Positions 52,001 through 59,910 of a DNA stretch of 60,803 bases are shown in pieces. Position numbers and translations under genes: made by a program. This DNA is from an uncultured Bacillota bacterium (GTDB lineage: Bacteria > Bacillota > Clostridia > Christensenellales > UBA1242), in assembly GCA_900551705.1 (NCBI GenBank), contig URWY01000005.1:1-60803 (forward strand). Reading direction: 5' to 3'. Position 1 is the stretch's first letter; every line of letters begins with the position of its first letter. A model generated the notes under the pieces. The model had not been told where the DNA came from. It saw only the letters and a program-made list of their open reading frames with translations, and made no database searches.

Positions 52001-52648
52001 TAAGAAAATTTTTGCATCTTCCGCTTGTTTTTGAAGTGGTCCAAGTTGTCTTTCAATTTCGTCAACAACAAGTTGAATTTTTAAGAGGTTGTCTTTTGTT
52101 CTCTCAAGTTTTCTTTCTGCTTCAACTTTTCTTGACTTGAATTTTGAAATACCTGCGGCGTCTTCAAATATTGCTCTTCTATCTTCTGGTTTAGATGACA
52201 AAATCTTACCAACTTGGTCTTGTCCGATAATAGAATAGCCGTCTTTGCCTAAGCCTGAGTTGTAGAGCAGGTTAGTGATATCTTTTAATCTGCAAGCAGT
52301 TTTATTAAGCAAATATTCACTTTCGCCAGAACGATAAAGTTTTCTTGTGATTGCGATTTCGTCAAAATCATAGTTAAAAAAACGGTCTGTATTATCAAAA
52401 TACATTGTTACTTCGCAGTATGATAAACTTTTTCTTTTTTCTGTTCCGTTGAAGATAACATCTTGCATGGAAGAACCACGCAAAGTTTTGGAACTTTGTT
52501 CACCTAGAACCCATCTGATAGCGTCTGCAACATTGCTTTTGCCGCAACCGTTAGGGCCAACAATGGCAGTTACGCCATCGCCAAACTTGATTTCAATTTT
52601 GTCTGCAAAAGACTTAAATCCTGCCAAATCGAGTTGTTTAAAATTCAT
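49055..52648 (-). CDS. smc: Chromosome partition protein SMC
   Basis: A 1197-residue condensin ATPase. It has the N-terminal MNFKQLDLAGFKSFADK and Walker A GPNGCGKSN, a long coiled coil, a hinge (about 500-680, with SHGIAKDLIKYGSDIENVI and GDIINPQGSMTGGS), a returning coiled coil, then the signature LLSGGEKALTA and Walker B FCLLDEIEAPLDEANV. The frame runs 20 codons further upstream, but the family consensus start is MNFK. AAGGA stands 10 bases before this ATG. rnc, which often precedes smc, is absent. Confidence 0.97.
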   Translation of the reverse strand: MNFKQLDLAGFKSFADKIEIKFGDGVTAIVGPNGCGKSNVADAIRWVLGEQSSKTLRGSSMQDVIFNGTEKRKSLSYCEVTMYFDNTDRFFNYDFDEIAITRKLYRSGESEYLLNKTACRLKDITNLLYNSGLGKDGYSIIGQDQVGKILSSKPEDRRAIFEDAAGISKFKSRKVEAERKLERTKDNLLKIQLVVDEIERQLGPLQKQAEDAKIFLKLKEELKLLEVNAFIYQQENANDAKEKINARLNAISEELILRQEELRTTSENYANNMASIDAIDKSVERLHESILNLTVNLEKQAGETNVIRERVRYLTEQNSKLTLNETNFEKLIEAVLEEIENQKQKTEEFKTKLNTCKKEEEELSNQYLMIIDALALSEGEAEQGQKEVIDALDKLAYIKANSSRLSAEKEASITAIDETNLKITSLTNKIGEQEEQINSQKEQIKVLDSASKEKKEILLKAKLQISALEEDIDNLNKKRNDASTKIQVYENRKRILEEMQAEHEDYAGSVKKLLKESERNEAFRKNMVGTLASLITVPEKYETAIETALGNAIQNIVTRNENDAKVLIEYLKQNQFGRATFLPITSMRPRNLSDADKKLINVAGSHGIAKDLIKYGSDIENVISNLLGATVVVDNLDIAIKLAQNTRFTYKIVTLDGDIINPQGSMTGGSKKSEAVNLISRDREIKTLAEQIEKFKQEITSSNDTFAEMKAKLSDCQNKYDFLSSQDKKVDVELAGENEKLSSLENSLLENKTELENLQSNKTKLENKIDVIVKELASEIELENALSKGKTNANELAEKRNERFAELKEKREKYNSEVTAKRVEIASLEKEVLASEQEVERLEKQQGELKYNLELARDERANNEKNINDANQLIAEMLEENTSVESKNKLAAFKEEQAKLESNKQKLQQSLKELDEKRTFLIEETNRISEKKVMEEMKVSKVDSDIDQMRERIAEEYELTYETCQNYKQADFNLTKGLQEITKIKREISKLGYINVSAIESSGVLNERYTALKAQADDLTKAQNELVEIIDEVSVEMKNKFIEQFNRINENFGQTFRELFGGGSAKLELIGSENILEAGVEIFAEPPGKKLQSNTLLSGGEKALTAIAILFAILKLKPMPFCLLDEIEAPLDEANVVRFAQYLKRFSKETQFIVITHKKPTMELADALYGVTMEEKGVSKTVSVKLSEAIKTAEEEH

Positions 52649-52800
52649 TTTATGTATGTCCTTTAATTTTAAATTTTGCACAAAAAACAAGTGCAAACAA
52701 TTTTGCACTTTTATTTTAACATACTTTTATTTAACTTGCAAGAAAAAAATAAATATAGTTAATATAAATAACTATACTTATATAAAACTATAAAGAGCAA

Positions 52801-52825
52801 CAAAAAACCACTCTTATGAGTGGTT
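52801..52825 (-). terminator. Terminator of rpsT
   Basis: Minus-strand stem AACCACTC/GAGTGGTT with a TTAT-type loop and T run. Confidence 0.85.
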
Positions 52826-52829
52826 AGAA

Positions 52830-53102
52830 TTATGCTGATTTTTTTGCATCGTTTAAAAGTTTTGCAAGAGTTGCTTTTTTTCTGTCTGCACAATTTTTGT
52901 GGATAACATTGTCTTTTGCAGCGCTGTCAAGATAAGCAAAAACATCGTTTAAAAGAGCAGTAGCGTTGTCTAATTCGCCTGCATTAACTGCTGCTTTAAA
53001 TTTTTTAATGTAAGTTGAAAGCCTTGATTTGATTGACTTATTTTCTTCGTTTTTCTTATTATTTACTTCAACTCTTTTGATTGCTGATTTAATGTTTGGC
53101 AC
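52830..53102 (-). CDS. rpsT: Ribosomal protein S20
   Basis: A 90-residue 30S subunit protein. It begins (V/M)PNIKSAIKRVEV with GTG 53102. AAGGAG stands nine bases upstream. The Lys-rich helices (STYIKKFKAAVNAGELD, HKNCADRKKATLAKLLND) fit S20. The open frame extends 15 codons upstream to 53147, but those codons cover the leader. rpsT divergent from gpr is a familiar Bacillota arrangement. Confidence 0.95.
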   Translation of the reverse strand: MPNIKSAIKRVEVNNKKNEENKSIKSRLSTYIKKFKAAVNAGELDNATALLNDVFAYLDSAAKDNVIHKNCADRKKATLAKLLNDAKKSA

Positions 53103-53137
53103 GACTTTAATCTCCTTCCATTTATATTTACTGGCGT

Positions 53138-53166
53138 ATTTTAACACAACTTAAACCATTTTGCAA
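53138..53166 (-). promoter_or_regulatory. Sigma-A promoter of rpsT
   Basis: Minus strand TTGCAA (53166-53161), 17-bp spacer, TAAAAT (53143-53138). Confidence 0.75.
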
Positions 53167-53198
53167 GTAAAAATTTGATTTTTTTATAAATTTTTTCA

Positions 53199-53205
53199 CA
53201 TATTA
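53199..53205 (+). promoter_or_regulatory. Candidate forespore -10 box of gpr
   Basis: CATATTA fits the sigma-F/G -10 pattern CATNNTA, 17 bp before the ATG. A -35 (TGATT around 53176) is weak. Confidence 0.35.
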
Positions 53206-53222
53206 ATTTTAGGGTTATAAAA

Positions 53223-54041
53223 ATGAGTAAAAAAGCGAAGATTTATAATAAAATTTCTAAAAGAACAGACATGTTTGACGAGCGAAATTTGCCACTTGAC
53301 GAGCCTTTGAAATATGATTTTGGTATAACAATTTCCAGGAAGCAGTCGGGCAGAAAAAGGTTTAGCATAATTAATGCACCAGAACTTGATTTTATCGGGT
53401 ATAAATGTGCTAATTATGTTGAATTTTTAATTAATAACGAGTTGATTGAATTTTATAACATACAAAAATATAAGTCTATTTTATATTTTGGTTTAGGAAA
53501 CGATAAAATAACTGCAGATGCTCTTGGAGGAGAGATTATCAAAAGACTTTTTATGTCCAATGGCTTAGATTTTAAATTTCAAACCGCAGGTGTGTGCCCA
53601 AGTGTTCAAGCAAAAACTGGACTTGAAACGGCGGAAATTATAAAGTCTATTTGCGAAAAATTTAAGCCAGATTTGGTCATTTTGTTTGACACTCTTGCAA
53701 GCAATTCAATTGTGCGTCTTGGCAACTCTTTTCAAATAAATAATGACGGTTTAGCAGCGGGCAGTGGAGTTGGAAATATTAATAAATTTATGAATAAAAA
53801 GTTTTTGGAGGCTGATTGCTTAGTAATTGGTGTTCCATTTATGATTTATGCTGAAAACTTTTTGGACGAAATTAACGCAAGTTGCAAAAGTAAAAAACAA
53901 CTTTTAAAAGAACTTGTTTTAGCGCCAAAAAATATTGACAGACAGGTGGCAAATTGTAGCGAAATAATAGCAGGAGCGCTCAATAATATCTTTTTCCCAG
54001 AACTTTCAAAAGAAGATATAAAAAATTTGATTTCAAATTAA
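53223..54041 (+). CDS. gpr: Spore protease GPR
   Basis: A 272-residue germination endopeptidase that degrades small acid-soluble spore proteins. Motifs: GLGNDKITADALGGEIIKRL, GVCPSVQAKTGLETAEIIKSI, LVILFDTLASNSIVRLGNSFQI, and AAGSGVGNINKF. It is clearly shorter than the usual 320-370 residues: the region before the first motif and the C terminus are trimmed. DERNLPLDEPLKYDFG near residue 18 may correspond to the pro-peptide region. AGGG stands upstream of the ATG. It is followed by murI after 32 bp. Confidence 0.9.
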   Translation: MSKKAKIYNKISKRTDMFDERNLPLDEPLKYDFGITISRKQSGRKRFSIINAPELDFIGYKCANYVEFLINNELIEFYNIQKYKSILYFGLGNDKITADALGGEIIKRLFMSNGLDFKFQTAGVCPSVQAKTGLETAEIIKSICEKFKPDLVILFDTLASNSIVRLGNSFQINNDGLAAGSGVGNINKFMNKKFLEADCLVIGVPFMIYAENFLDEINASCKSKKQLLKELVLAPKNIDRQVANCSEIIAGALNNIFFPELSKEDIKNLISN

Positions 54042-54073
54042 CTCACGCGTTTAATATTTCATATATAAAGAGT

Positions 54074-54871
54074 ATGGAATTACCTATTGGAGTTATTGAT
54101 AGCGGCGTTGGCGGAGCAAGTATTTTAAAGGCTATAATAAAAGAATTGCCGAGCGAAAATTATGTTTTTGTTGCCGACACATTAAACGCACCTTATGGCG
54201 ATAAAAAGAGTAAAAAAATAATTGAGTATGTGTTAAAAATAGTCAACTTTTTAGTCGTGAAACGCGGTATAAAAATGCTGGTTGTGGCGTGCAATACAGC
54301 AACTGCAATAGCAAAAGAAAGCATACTTAAAAACTATCCGTCTTTGCCATGCGTGTTTGTTGAACCACCAATAAAAACGGCTATTGATAGCGGCAAAAAA
54401 CGAATTTTGGTGCTTGCAACAAAGCGAACTTTAAAGAGCAATAAAACCTTGAAATATTATTCCTTAATTGCAAAAACACGGGGAATAAAAGTCAAAAAAA
54501 TGTTTATAAAAGAACTTGCAAAATATATTGACGATTATTATGAAAATGAGCCGCAAAAAATTGATTATTTATTAAAAAAGAATATAAAAGATAAAGGTTA
54601 TGATGCCATTGTTTTGGGCTGCACACATTACAATTTTGTAAAGTCAAATATTAAGAAAATTTTGCCAAAAGCGGAGATAATTTCTTGCGAAAAAAGCGTT
54701 GCAAAAAGAACCAAATATATTTTAAATCGGCTTGAAGGCGAAAGTAAAATTTACTATAAAACTATCAAAAAATATAACAATGTAGAACTAATCTTGACCG
54801 GGCAAAACGCGTCTGTTCTCGCAAGGTTGACATCTATGTTTCCTGGTGCTGTAACCGCCCATGAAGAATAG
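54074..54871 (+). CDS. murI: Glutamate racemase
   Basis: A 265-residue enzyme that makes D-glutamate for peptidoglycan. Catalytic features are present: DSGVGGASILKAI at residues 8-20, the first catalytic Cys in VVACNTATAIA, and the second in VLGCTHYNFV near residue 182. The start is close behind gpr with weak ribosome binding. The last 84 bp overlap, tail to tail, with the Cys/Pro-rich gene on the other strand. The last codons (PGAVTAHEE) are within the overlap. Confidence 0.94.
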   Translation: MELPIGVIDSGVGGASILKAIIKELPSENYVFVADTLNAPYGDKKSKKIIEYVLKIVNFLVVKRGIKMLVVACNTATAIAKESILKNYPSLPCVFVEPPIKTAIDSGKKRILVLATKRTLKSNKTLKYYSLIAKTRGIKVKKMFIKELAKYIDDYYENEPQKIDYLLKKNIKDKGYDAIVLGCTHYNFVKSNIKKILPKAEIISCEKSVAKRTKYILNRLEGESKIYYKTIKKYNNVELILTGQNASVLARLTSMFPGAVTAHEE

Positions 54872-55162
54872 CAAATCACGCGAAGTTAAACAAGGTTGAC
54901 CAAAATTTGGATTGCAAGGTTGACAAGGATTGAAAGGTGGTCTACAAGGATTATATGGTGGTCTGCAAGGAATAAATGGTGGACTACAAGGGCGCTCGCA
55001 AGGGTTATAGCAAGGATCTAAATTTGGAAAGTACCCACAATTTGGTATGTGATTAAATTGTGGACAAGAAAATCTAGGGCAAGGCGTAAAACTGGTAAAT
55101 GGTCTTAAATTTGTGTAAGGTTTGTTGATGTATCCGCATTCATATTCATTATTACAATTCAT
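54788..55162 (-). CDS. Cys/Pro-rich repeat protein, possible spore coat component
   Basis: A 124-residue protein unusually rich in Cys, Pro, Asn and Phe. A seven-residue unit is repeated: PCRPPYN, PCRPPFN, PCQPCNPN. This composition is typical of cross-linked spore coat or exosporium proteins, but I do not recognise a named family. AAGGAAGG precedes the ATG. A CATATTGT just upstream (minus strand, near 55179-55186) resembles a mother-cell -10 box. The 3' end overlaps the convergent murI by 84 bp, so the C-terminal part is under double coding constraint. Confidence 0.6.
   Translation of the reverse strand: MNCNNEYECGYINKPYTNLRPFTSFTPCPRFSCPQFNHIPNCGYFPNLDPCYNPCERPCSPPFIPCRPPYNPCRPPFNPCQPCNPNFGQPCLTSRDLLFFMGGYSTRKHRCQPCENRRVLPGQD
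54930..54995. repeat. Short tandem repeat inside the Cys/Pro-rich gene
   Basis: About three degenerate 21-bp units (TGGTGGTCTACAAGGATTAT and variants), encoding the seven-residue PCRPPxN repeat on the minus strand. Confidence 0.65.
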
Positions 55163-55192
55163 ATTGCACCTTCCTTAATGCACAATATGAAA

Positions 55193-55218
55193 AAAGTGTG
55201 AACATTTGTTCACACTTT
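55193..55218 (-). terminator. Terminator of the phosphoesterase gene
   Basis: Stem AAAGTGTGAAC/GTTCACACTTT with a 4-nt loop; the phosphoesterase stop codon lies inside the stem. Confidence 0.85.
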
Positions 55219-55932
55219 AATTTCTACTAATTTATTATTCACTTGGTCGCACGATGTTAAATAATATTTTATATTATTAATTTCAGTGAGTGCTACGCTT
55301 CTTGAATTTCTGCCATGAATATGTCCATACACAACAGCATCAACGCCGTATTGTTCAAAAAGTTTTGTAAAATTATTAGGCGAGAGTTTAGAGTTGAAAG
55401 GTGGATAGTGAATAAGTGAAATAATTTTGTATTTTTCGCTTGATTCTTGCTCCAATTTTTCCTTACAATTTTTTGCACTTTGAAGTGAAAGTTCAAGCCT
55501 TATGAATTCGCGATTTAAAATTTTTACATCTTCTGGTTTTTGATTTTCTTCTCGCTCTGGAACTTGCCAGCCACGCGTGCCTGTAAATATGTAATTTCCA
55601 ATTACTAAATGGTCATTTTGAAGAGCATAAAGCCCTTTTGGACACATACTTCTAACTGCACTGATGCTTTTCCACCAATAATCATGATTGCCACGAATTA
55701 TTATTTTTTTGCCAGGTAGGGCAGAGATAAAGTCTAAATCGGGTTTTGCGTCTTCCGTTTTCATTGCCCAACTAATATCGCCGGCAATTAGCACGATGTC
55801 GTCTTCGCTTACTTTTTCTTTCCAGTCGCTTACGATTTCATCAAGATAATTATCCCATGGACCACCAAAAATGTCCATAGGCTTTGGATTGTTTATAGAA
55901 AGATGTAAATCGCTTATAGAAAAGATCTTCAA
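55210..55932 (-). CDS. Metallophosphoesterase (calcineurin-like)
   Basis: A 240-residue two-metal phosphoesterase. Motifs in order: FSISDLHLS, VLIAGDISWAM, IIIRGNHDYWW and VYGHIHGRNS, with LIHYPPF in between. The substrate is unknown; relatives act on nucleotides or nucleic acid ends. The frame extends to 55992 inside yqeY. TTG 55932 (LKIFSISDLHLS) follows GGGGA, gives the normal N terminus and starts one base after the yqeY stop codon, so I use it. Third gene of an operon with the flippase-like gene and yqeY. Confidence 0.88.
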   Translation of the reverse strand: MKIFSISDLHLSINNPKPMDIFGGPWDNYLDEIVSDWKEKVSEDDIVLIAGDISWAMKTEDAKPDLDFISALPGKKIIIRGNHDYWWKSISAVRSMCPKGLYALQNDHLVIGNYIFTGTRGWQVPEREENQKPEDVKILNREFIRLELSLQSAKNCKEKLEQESSEKYKIISLIHYPPFNSKLSPNNFTKLFEQYGVDAVVYGHIHGRNSRSVALTEINNIKYYLTSCDQVNNKLVEIKV

Positions 55933-55933
55933 A

Positions 55934-56362
55934 TTAGTTCCCCATTTTTTTGATTGCTTCTGAAACCATACGCATATCGCATTTGCCAGCAAAATTCATT
56001 TTGAAGTGTTTCATAACATTGCCGATAGATTTGTCGTCAAGTTTGTTGATTTCGCTCAAAATTTCTTCTTCACTCATCATTTTTGGCAAGTAATTTTCAA
56101 TTATTTGTCTTTGTTTTAAAATGTTCGCACTTTCTTCTTGATTGCCTGCTTTTGCGTAGTTCTCTGCTTCTTCTGTTAATTCTTTAATTGTTTTTTGAAA
56201 AATTTGAACCATATCTGCATCTGTTAATTCTTCGCCTTTTTCTCTCTTTTTAATTGTTTCAAGCATAGCTTTATTCATAACGATGCTGTAAATTGTTCTT
56301 GCTTCTTTATCTTTGTTTTTTAATGCTTCAACATTTGCTTTTTTAATTTCGTCTAAAATCAT
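55934..56362 (-). CDS. yqeY: YqeY/GatB-like protein
   Basis: A 142-residue helical protein of the YqeY family, which resembles the tRNA-interacting tail of GatB. Typical segments: AIKNKDKEARTIYSIVMNKAM-like start, ANILKQRQIIENYLPKMMSEEEI and IGNVMKHFKMNFAGKCDMRMVSEAIK. The biochemical role is not known. It starts one base after the flippase-like gene stop codon and is followed directly by the phosphoesterase. Confidence 0.92.
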   Translation of the reverse strand: MILDEIKKANVEALKNKDKEARTIYSIVMNKAMLETIKKREKGEELTDADMVQIFQKTIKELTEEAENYAKAGNQEESANILKQRQIIENYLPKMMSEEEILSEINKLDDKSIGNVMKHFKMNFAGKCDMRMVSEAIKKMGN

Positions 56363-56363
56363 A

Positions 56364-57950
56364 TTATTTCTCCTTCTTATTATTTTTGCGTTTATTTTGT
56401 TTGACTAGTGTCATTTCAAAATCTTTTAATTGGGCATCTTCAAATTTTTTAGATTCTTCTTCAAGTTGCCACTTTTTTTGAGTCCATTGGAATTTTTTGT
56501 TGCCAATAGCGTAATCGTAAATGATTATTATTGTGCCTCTTATCATGTTGCTGTAATGGGTTAAAATTCTCCAAATAAGCATTGCCCAGAAAATATCTGC
56601 ACCCATCAAACTTGAAAAGAACGCGGTAAATGAAAGTTCAGCAACACCAGAACCGCCAGGAAGTGGGAAGAAACTCGATGCCAAGTCAATCATAACTGTT
56701 TTGATGAAAATATCAACGAATATGCCTGAATTAAAGCCGTTAAACATTGCATAAATGATATATGGTATTGAATAACGCGTTATCATAAGCAGCAATGATA
56801 GCAGCAAGCAGAGTGAGAAAGTTGATTTGCTCTTTGCGTAACTGACCATTGTTTTTTGATAGTCTGTAACAACACCGATTGCTTTGTTGTAAGTTTGTTC
56901 GTAATTTTTGATTAAGTGCATTTTCTTTAATAATTTTAAAATGCCTGTAATCAAGCCAGTTCCAACTTTTTTGTTAATTGAAACAAGGCATACGACCAAA
57001 ACAAGGGCAAAGTTGATTGCAAATCCAATCCAAGCACCAGCAGACACGATTGTTGTTCCAACATTTTCAGTGTTTGAAGAAACAATCAAACTGGCTATCA
57101 TTATAAACAATGAGAAGATTGAAAATGTCATTGTGTATGTTACATATTGACCAAGTGGAATTGAAACTGCTTTACCAGCAGGTATTCCGTGTTTGTTTAA
57201 GTAGTAAACTTGGAAAGGTTCGCCGCCAGTTGACATTGGTGTTACGGCGTCATAGTGCCTACCAAGTGCGCAAGTTTTGTAACTCAGGGCAACTCTGTTT
57301 TTACCTGTTGTTTTCCAAATTAAAATCCATGATTTGACAGCGTCTAAAATCATATTTAATGAAGAAACGACAACTGCTAGTAGGAAAATCCACCAATTAA
57401 TTTTTGAAGTGAAAAGTTCGGAGAAACTTGTCATTTGTGTGTCGCTTAAAAAGTTATACACAAACAAGCCAACGACGATACCGATATTAATCAAGAAGAA
57501 AAGCAAATTGAGAAGTTTTTTCTTTTTGCTGGACTGCTTTTTAACTGCTTGTTCCGCTTCGTCCATTTTCTCATTTTCTTCTTCCGGAGTTGTTTCTATT
57601 TGTAATATTTTTTTAGGTGGTTTATTGAAATTTAAAAAACTCTTTTTTGGTTTTTTTTCAATATGTTCTGTTGTAATTTTAAAATTTTTCTTTGTAGATG
57701 GTTTTAAATTTTCGTTAGTTGATTTCAAAGTTGATTTAACTTCAACTTTTTCGTTTTGAATTTCGGTTGCGGGTTCGTTTTGAGTTTCAGTTTGCAAATT
57801 TTCATCAAATAAAGTGATTTGTTCTTGCAAAGTGTCTTGTTTTGCTGCTTTTTTAGGAGCAGGTTTTTTTTCATTAGATAAATCGCCGGCAGCAGTTGCG
57901 TCAGCAATGTTTTTTTCTTCAAGTTGTGAATTTTGTTTGATTTTTGACAT
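56364..57950 (-). CDS. LPG-synthase/flippase-like membrane protein (UPF0104)
   Basis: A 528-residue protein. A cytoplasmic, Lys/Gln-rich N-terminal region (about 1-160) is followed by a membrane domain of about eight helices that resembles the flippase half of MprF and the UPF0104/YbhN group: DAVKSWILIWKTTGKNRVAL, MSTGGEPFQVYYLNKHG, FPLPGGSGVAELSFTAFF. It has no soluble lysyl-transferase domain. The function is probably lipid handling. The frame runs up to a TTG at 57992, but that is the -35 box. The ATG at 57950 has no ribosome binding site and a leader of only about 7 nt. Confidence 0.85.
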   Translation of the reverse strand: MSKIKQNSQLEEKNIADATAAGDLSNEKKPAPKKAAKQDTLQEQITLFDENLQTETQNEPATEIQNEKVEVKSTLKSTNENLKPSTKKNFKITTEHIEKKPKKSFLNFNKPPKKILQIETTPEEENEKMDEAEQAVKKQSSKKKKLLNLLFFLINIGIVVGLFVYNFLSDTQMTSFSELFTSKINWWIFLLAVVVSSLNMILDAVKSWILIWKTTGKNRVALSYKTCALGRHYDAVTPMSTGGEPFQVYYLNKHGIPAGKAVSIPLGQYVTYTMTFSIFSLFIMIASLIVSSNTENVGTTIVSAGAWIGFAINFALVLVVCLVSINKKVGTGLITGILKLLKKMHLIKNYEQTYNKAIGVVTDYQKTMVSYAKSKSTFSLCLLLSLLLMITRYSIPYIIYAMFNGFNSGIFVDIFIKTVMIDLASSFFPLPGGSGVAELSFTAFFSSLMGADIFWAMLIWRILTHYSNMIRGTIIIIYDYAIGNKKFQWTQKKWQLEEESKKFEDAQLKDFEMTLVKQNKRKNNKKEK

Positions 57951-57963
57951 AAAACTAAAACGA

Positions 57964-57992
57964 CATATAATAGTCTTTATAGATATTATCAA
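57964..57992 (-). promoter_or_regulatory. Sigma-A promoter of the flippase-like operon
   Basis: Minus strand TTGATA (57992-57987), 17-bp spacer, TATATG (57969-57964). Predicted transcription start near 57957, leaving an almost leaderless mRNA. Confidence 0.65.
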
Positions 57993-58023
57993 ACTTCAAA
58001 CTAATTGTCAAAGCATATTTTGA

Positions 58024-59343
58024 CTATTTTAATAATTTTTTTGCGCTTTGGTCAATATTGCCTGCGCCGAGCATTAAAACAACATCAAAATTTTTACATT
58101 GTTTCTTTATTGATTTTAGCATTTTACTTTCGTCATCAAAGTATTCAACATCAATTTTATCTGTCAGATTTTCATAAAGTTTTTTTGCGTCATAGCCCAT
58201 ATCTGCCGTTTCTCTTGCAGGGTATGTCTTGTATAAAATAGTCTTGTCTGCTTCGTCAAAAGCCGTTTTAAAATTGACAAACAATTTCTTGGTTCTTGAA
58301 TAGGTGTGTGGCTGAAAGACAGTTAAAACCCTGCCAAGTTCTTTTGCTTGTTTTATCACTTTTTTTATCTCAGTTGGGTGATGCGCATAGTCGTGAATAA
58401 CAACAGTATTGCCTAAATAGCCAATGGTTTCAAATCGTCGTTTAACACCCGAAAAATTCTTTAAAGCACGCTTAATATCGGCAATTTTGACTTTGTAATG
58501 CCTTGCTATCATGATTGCAACAATAGCATTATTTACATTATGAGTCCCAAATGTGTTGAGCCTAATTGTTGTTATAAACTTACCGTTTTCGTAATATTTG
58601 AAGATAATTCCACGCTTAGATTTTTCAATGTTTGTTGCGTAAAAATTGATAAGTTTTGTGTTTGATTGATAATAGAAATCGAAATCGGAATGGACGCTTT
58701 TTGGATAAATTTTTATTTTTGATTGGTCTAAAAATTTGTCAAAACTGTTTTCAAGTTCTTTATAATTCTTAAAAAAGTCCATGTGGTCACGCTCAATATT
58801 AAGCATAACGCCAACTTTTGGTCTGAGATATAAAAAACTGTTTTTGTATTCGCAAGCCTCGGTTATGAAAAATTTTTGCTCGCCAACTAAGAAATTGCTG
58901 TTAATTTTATTTAACATTCCGCCAATGTGGACAGAAGGTTTTAAGCCTGCTTCAATAAAAATTTCCGAAATCATGCCAACAGTTGTTGTCTTTCCGTGTG
59001 TTCCTGAAATTGCAATGACATTTTTGAAGTTTTTGGAAAAATCTCCAAGCAATTTTGCGCGGGAAATGATTTTTATTTTGTTTGTTTTTGCCCAGTTTAA
59101 TTCGTCATTTTTTTCGTCAATCGCACAATTTATAACAACAATGTCAGGGTTGTATGTAGCGATATTGCTTTCAATGTGTCCGATGTTGTATTTAATATTG
59201 AATTTATCCAAATTTTGCATTGTTTCGTTAATCGTGATGTCCGAGCCGCTAACTTCTTCGCCACTTAGTTTTAAAAATATGGCGAGAGCACTCATGCTAA
59301 TGCCACCAATGCCAATAAAGTAGTATTTTTTTGCCATATTCAT
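58024..59343 (-). CDS. murC: UDP-N-acetylmuramate-L-alanine ligase
   Basis: A 439-residue enzyme that adds L-Ala to UDP-MurNAc. N-terminal YYFIGIGGISMSALA (UDP-binding), ATP motif ISGTHGKTTTVGMIS near residue 114, LNIERDHMDFFK, FGTHNVNNAIVAI and IHDYAHHPTEIKK fit MurC. The frame extends 21 codons upstream through a small inverted repeat (TTTAGCA/TGCTAAA). ATG 59343 or ATG 59337 are the natural starts; neither has a Shine-Dalgarno. A TATCAT -10-like box lies just before 59343. Divergent from spoVG. Confidence 0.94.
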   Translation of the reverse strand: MNMAKKYYFIGIGGISMSALAIFLKLSGEEVSGSDITINETMQNLDKFNIKYNIGHIESNIATYNPDIVVINCAIDEKNDELNWAKTNKIKIISRAKLLGDFSKNFKNVIAISGTHGKTTTVGMISEIFIEAGLKPSVHIGGMLNKINSNFLVGEQKFFITEACEYKNSFLYLRPKVGVMLNIERDHMDFFKNYKELENSFDKFLDQSKIKIYPKSVHSDFDFYYQSNTKLINFYATNIEKSKRGIIFKYYENGKFITTIRLNTFGTHNVNNAIVAIMIARHYKVKIADIKRALKNFSGVKRRFETIGYLGNTVVIHDYAHHPTEIKKVIKQAKELGRVLTVFQPHTYSRTKKLFVNFKTAFDEADKTILYKTYPARETADMGYDAKKLYENLTDKIDVEYFDDESKMLKSIKKQCKNFDVVLMLGAGNIDQSAKKLLK

Positions 59344-59393
59344 AAATATGATAAGTTTTAGCATTTTGCTAAAAAAAAGTGTTAAAAAATGTT

Positions 59394-59421
59394 TTGATAA
59401 TTTCACTAGTGATGTTATAAT
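59394..59421 (+). promoter_or_regulatory. Sigma-A-like promoter of spoVG
   Basis: TTGATA (59394-59399), 16-bp spacer, TATAAT (59416-59421). Confidence 0.7.
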
Positions 59422-59472
59422 AATGGCAACTTTAAGGAATACTTGAAGAATAAAAAAAGGAAGGTAATTAAC

Positions 59473-59748
59473 TTGAAAATCACAGATGTAAGAATAAGGC
59501 TGGTTACAAAGGAAGACAGCAAATTGAAAGCAGTTGCTTCAATCACAATCGATGAATGCTTTGTTGTTCACGATATCAAGGTTATTGAGGGGAAAGAGGG
59601 GTTCTTTATCTCAATGCCATCAAAGAAAACTCCAGACGGAGAATATAGGGACATTGTTCACCCAATCAACACAGAAACAAGAGAAAAAATCATTGAAGAA
59701 GTTTTAAAAGCATACGAAAAAGCAGAAAAAGAAGGCAGTGCTGAATAG
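59473..59748 (+). CDS. spoVG: Septation/regulatory protein SpoVG
   Basis: A 91-residue RNA/DNA-binding regulator of sporulation and septum formation. KITDVRIRLV, AVASITIDECFVVHDIKVIEG and FISMPSKKTPDGEYRDIVHPINTETREKI match the family closely. The frame starts at TTG 59443, but the family start corresponds to TTG 59473, which follows AGGAAGG by eight bases. SpoVG is often found next to glmU; here murC is the neighbour, divergently transcribed. Confidence 0.95.
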   Translation: MKITDVRIRLVTKEDSKLKAVASITIDECFVVHDIKVIEGKEGFFISMPSKKTPDGEYRDIVHPINTETREKIIEEVLKAYEKAEKEGSAE

Positions 59749-59809
59749 TTTGTTTTAAATCTTAATAAATTTATGTGATTTAATGCACATATTTTGTTTG
59801 TGCGCTTTA

Positions 59810-59838
59810 AAAAATGCCAATTAATTTTGGCATTTTTT
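59810..59838 (+). terminator. Terminator of spoVG
   Basis: Stem AAAAATGCCAA/TTGGCATTTTT followed by TTG; a second small hairpin (GCACATA/TTTGTGC) stands upstream. Confidence 0.85.
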
Positions 59839-59859
59839 TGTTATTTAGTTAAATATATT

Positions 59860-59887
59860 TTGGAAAAAATCAAATTTTGCATATAAT
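59860..59887 (+). promoter_or_regulatory. Promoter of the SDR gene
   Basis: TTGGAA (59860-59865), 16-bp spacer, TATAAT (59882-59887). Confidence 0.65.
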
Positions 59888-59910
59888 ATGATTGTTAAAA
59901 GGAGAAAAGT

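Noticed and set aside
59784..59803. Hairpin GCACATA/TTTGTGC after spoVG as a separate regulatory RNA
   Set aside because: Short and imperfect; the adjacent strong terminator explains the region.
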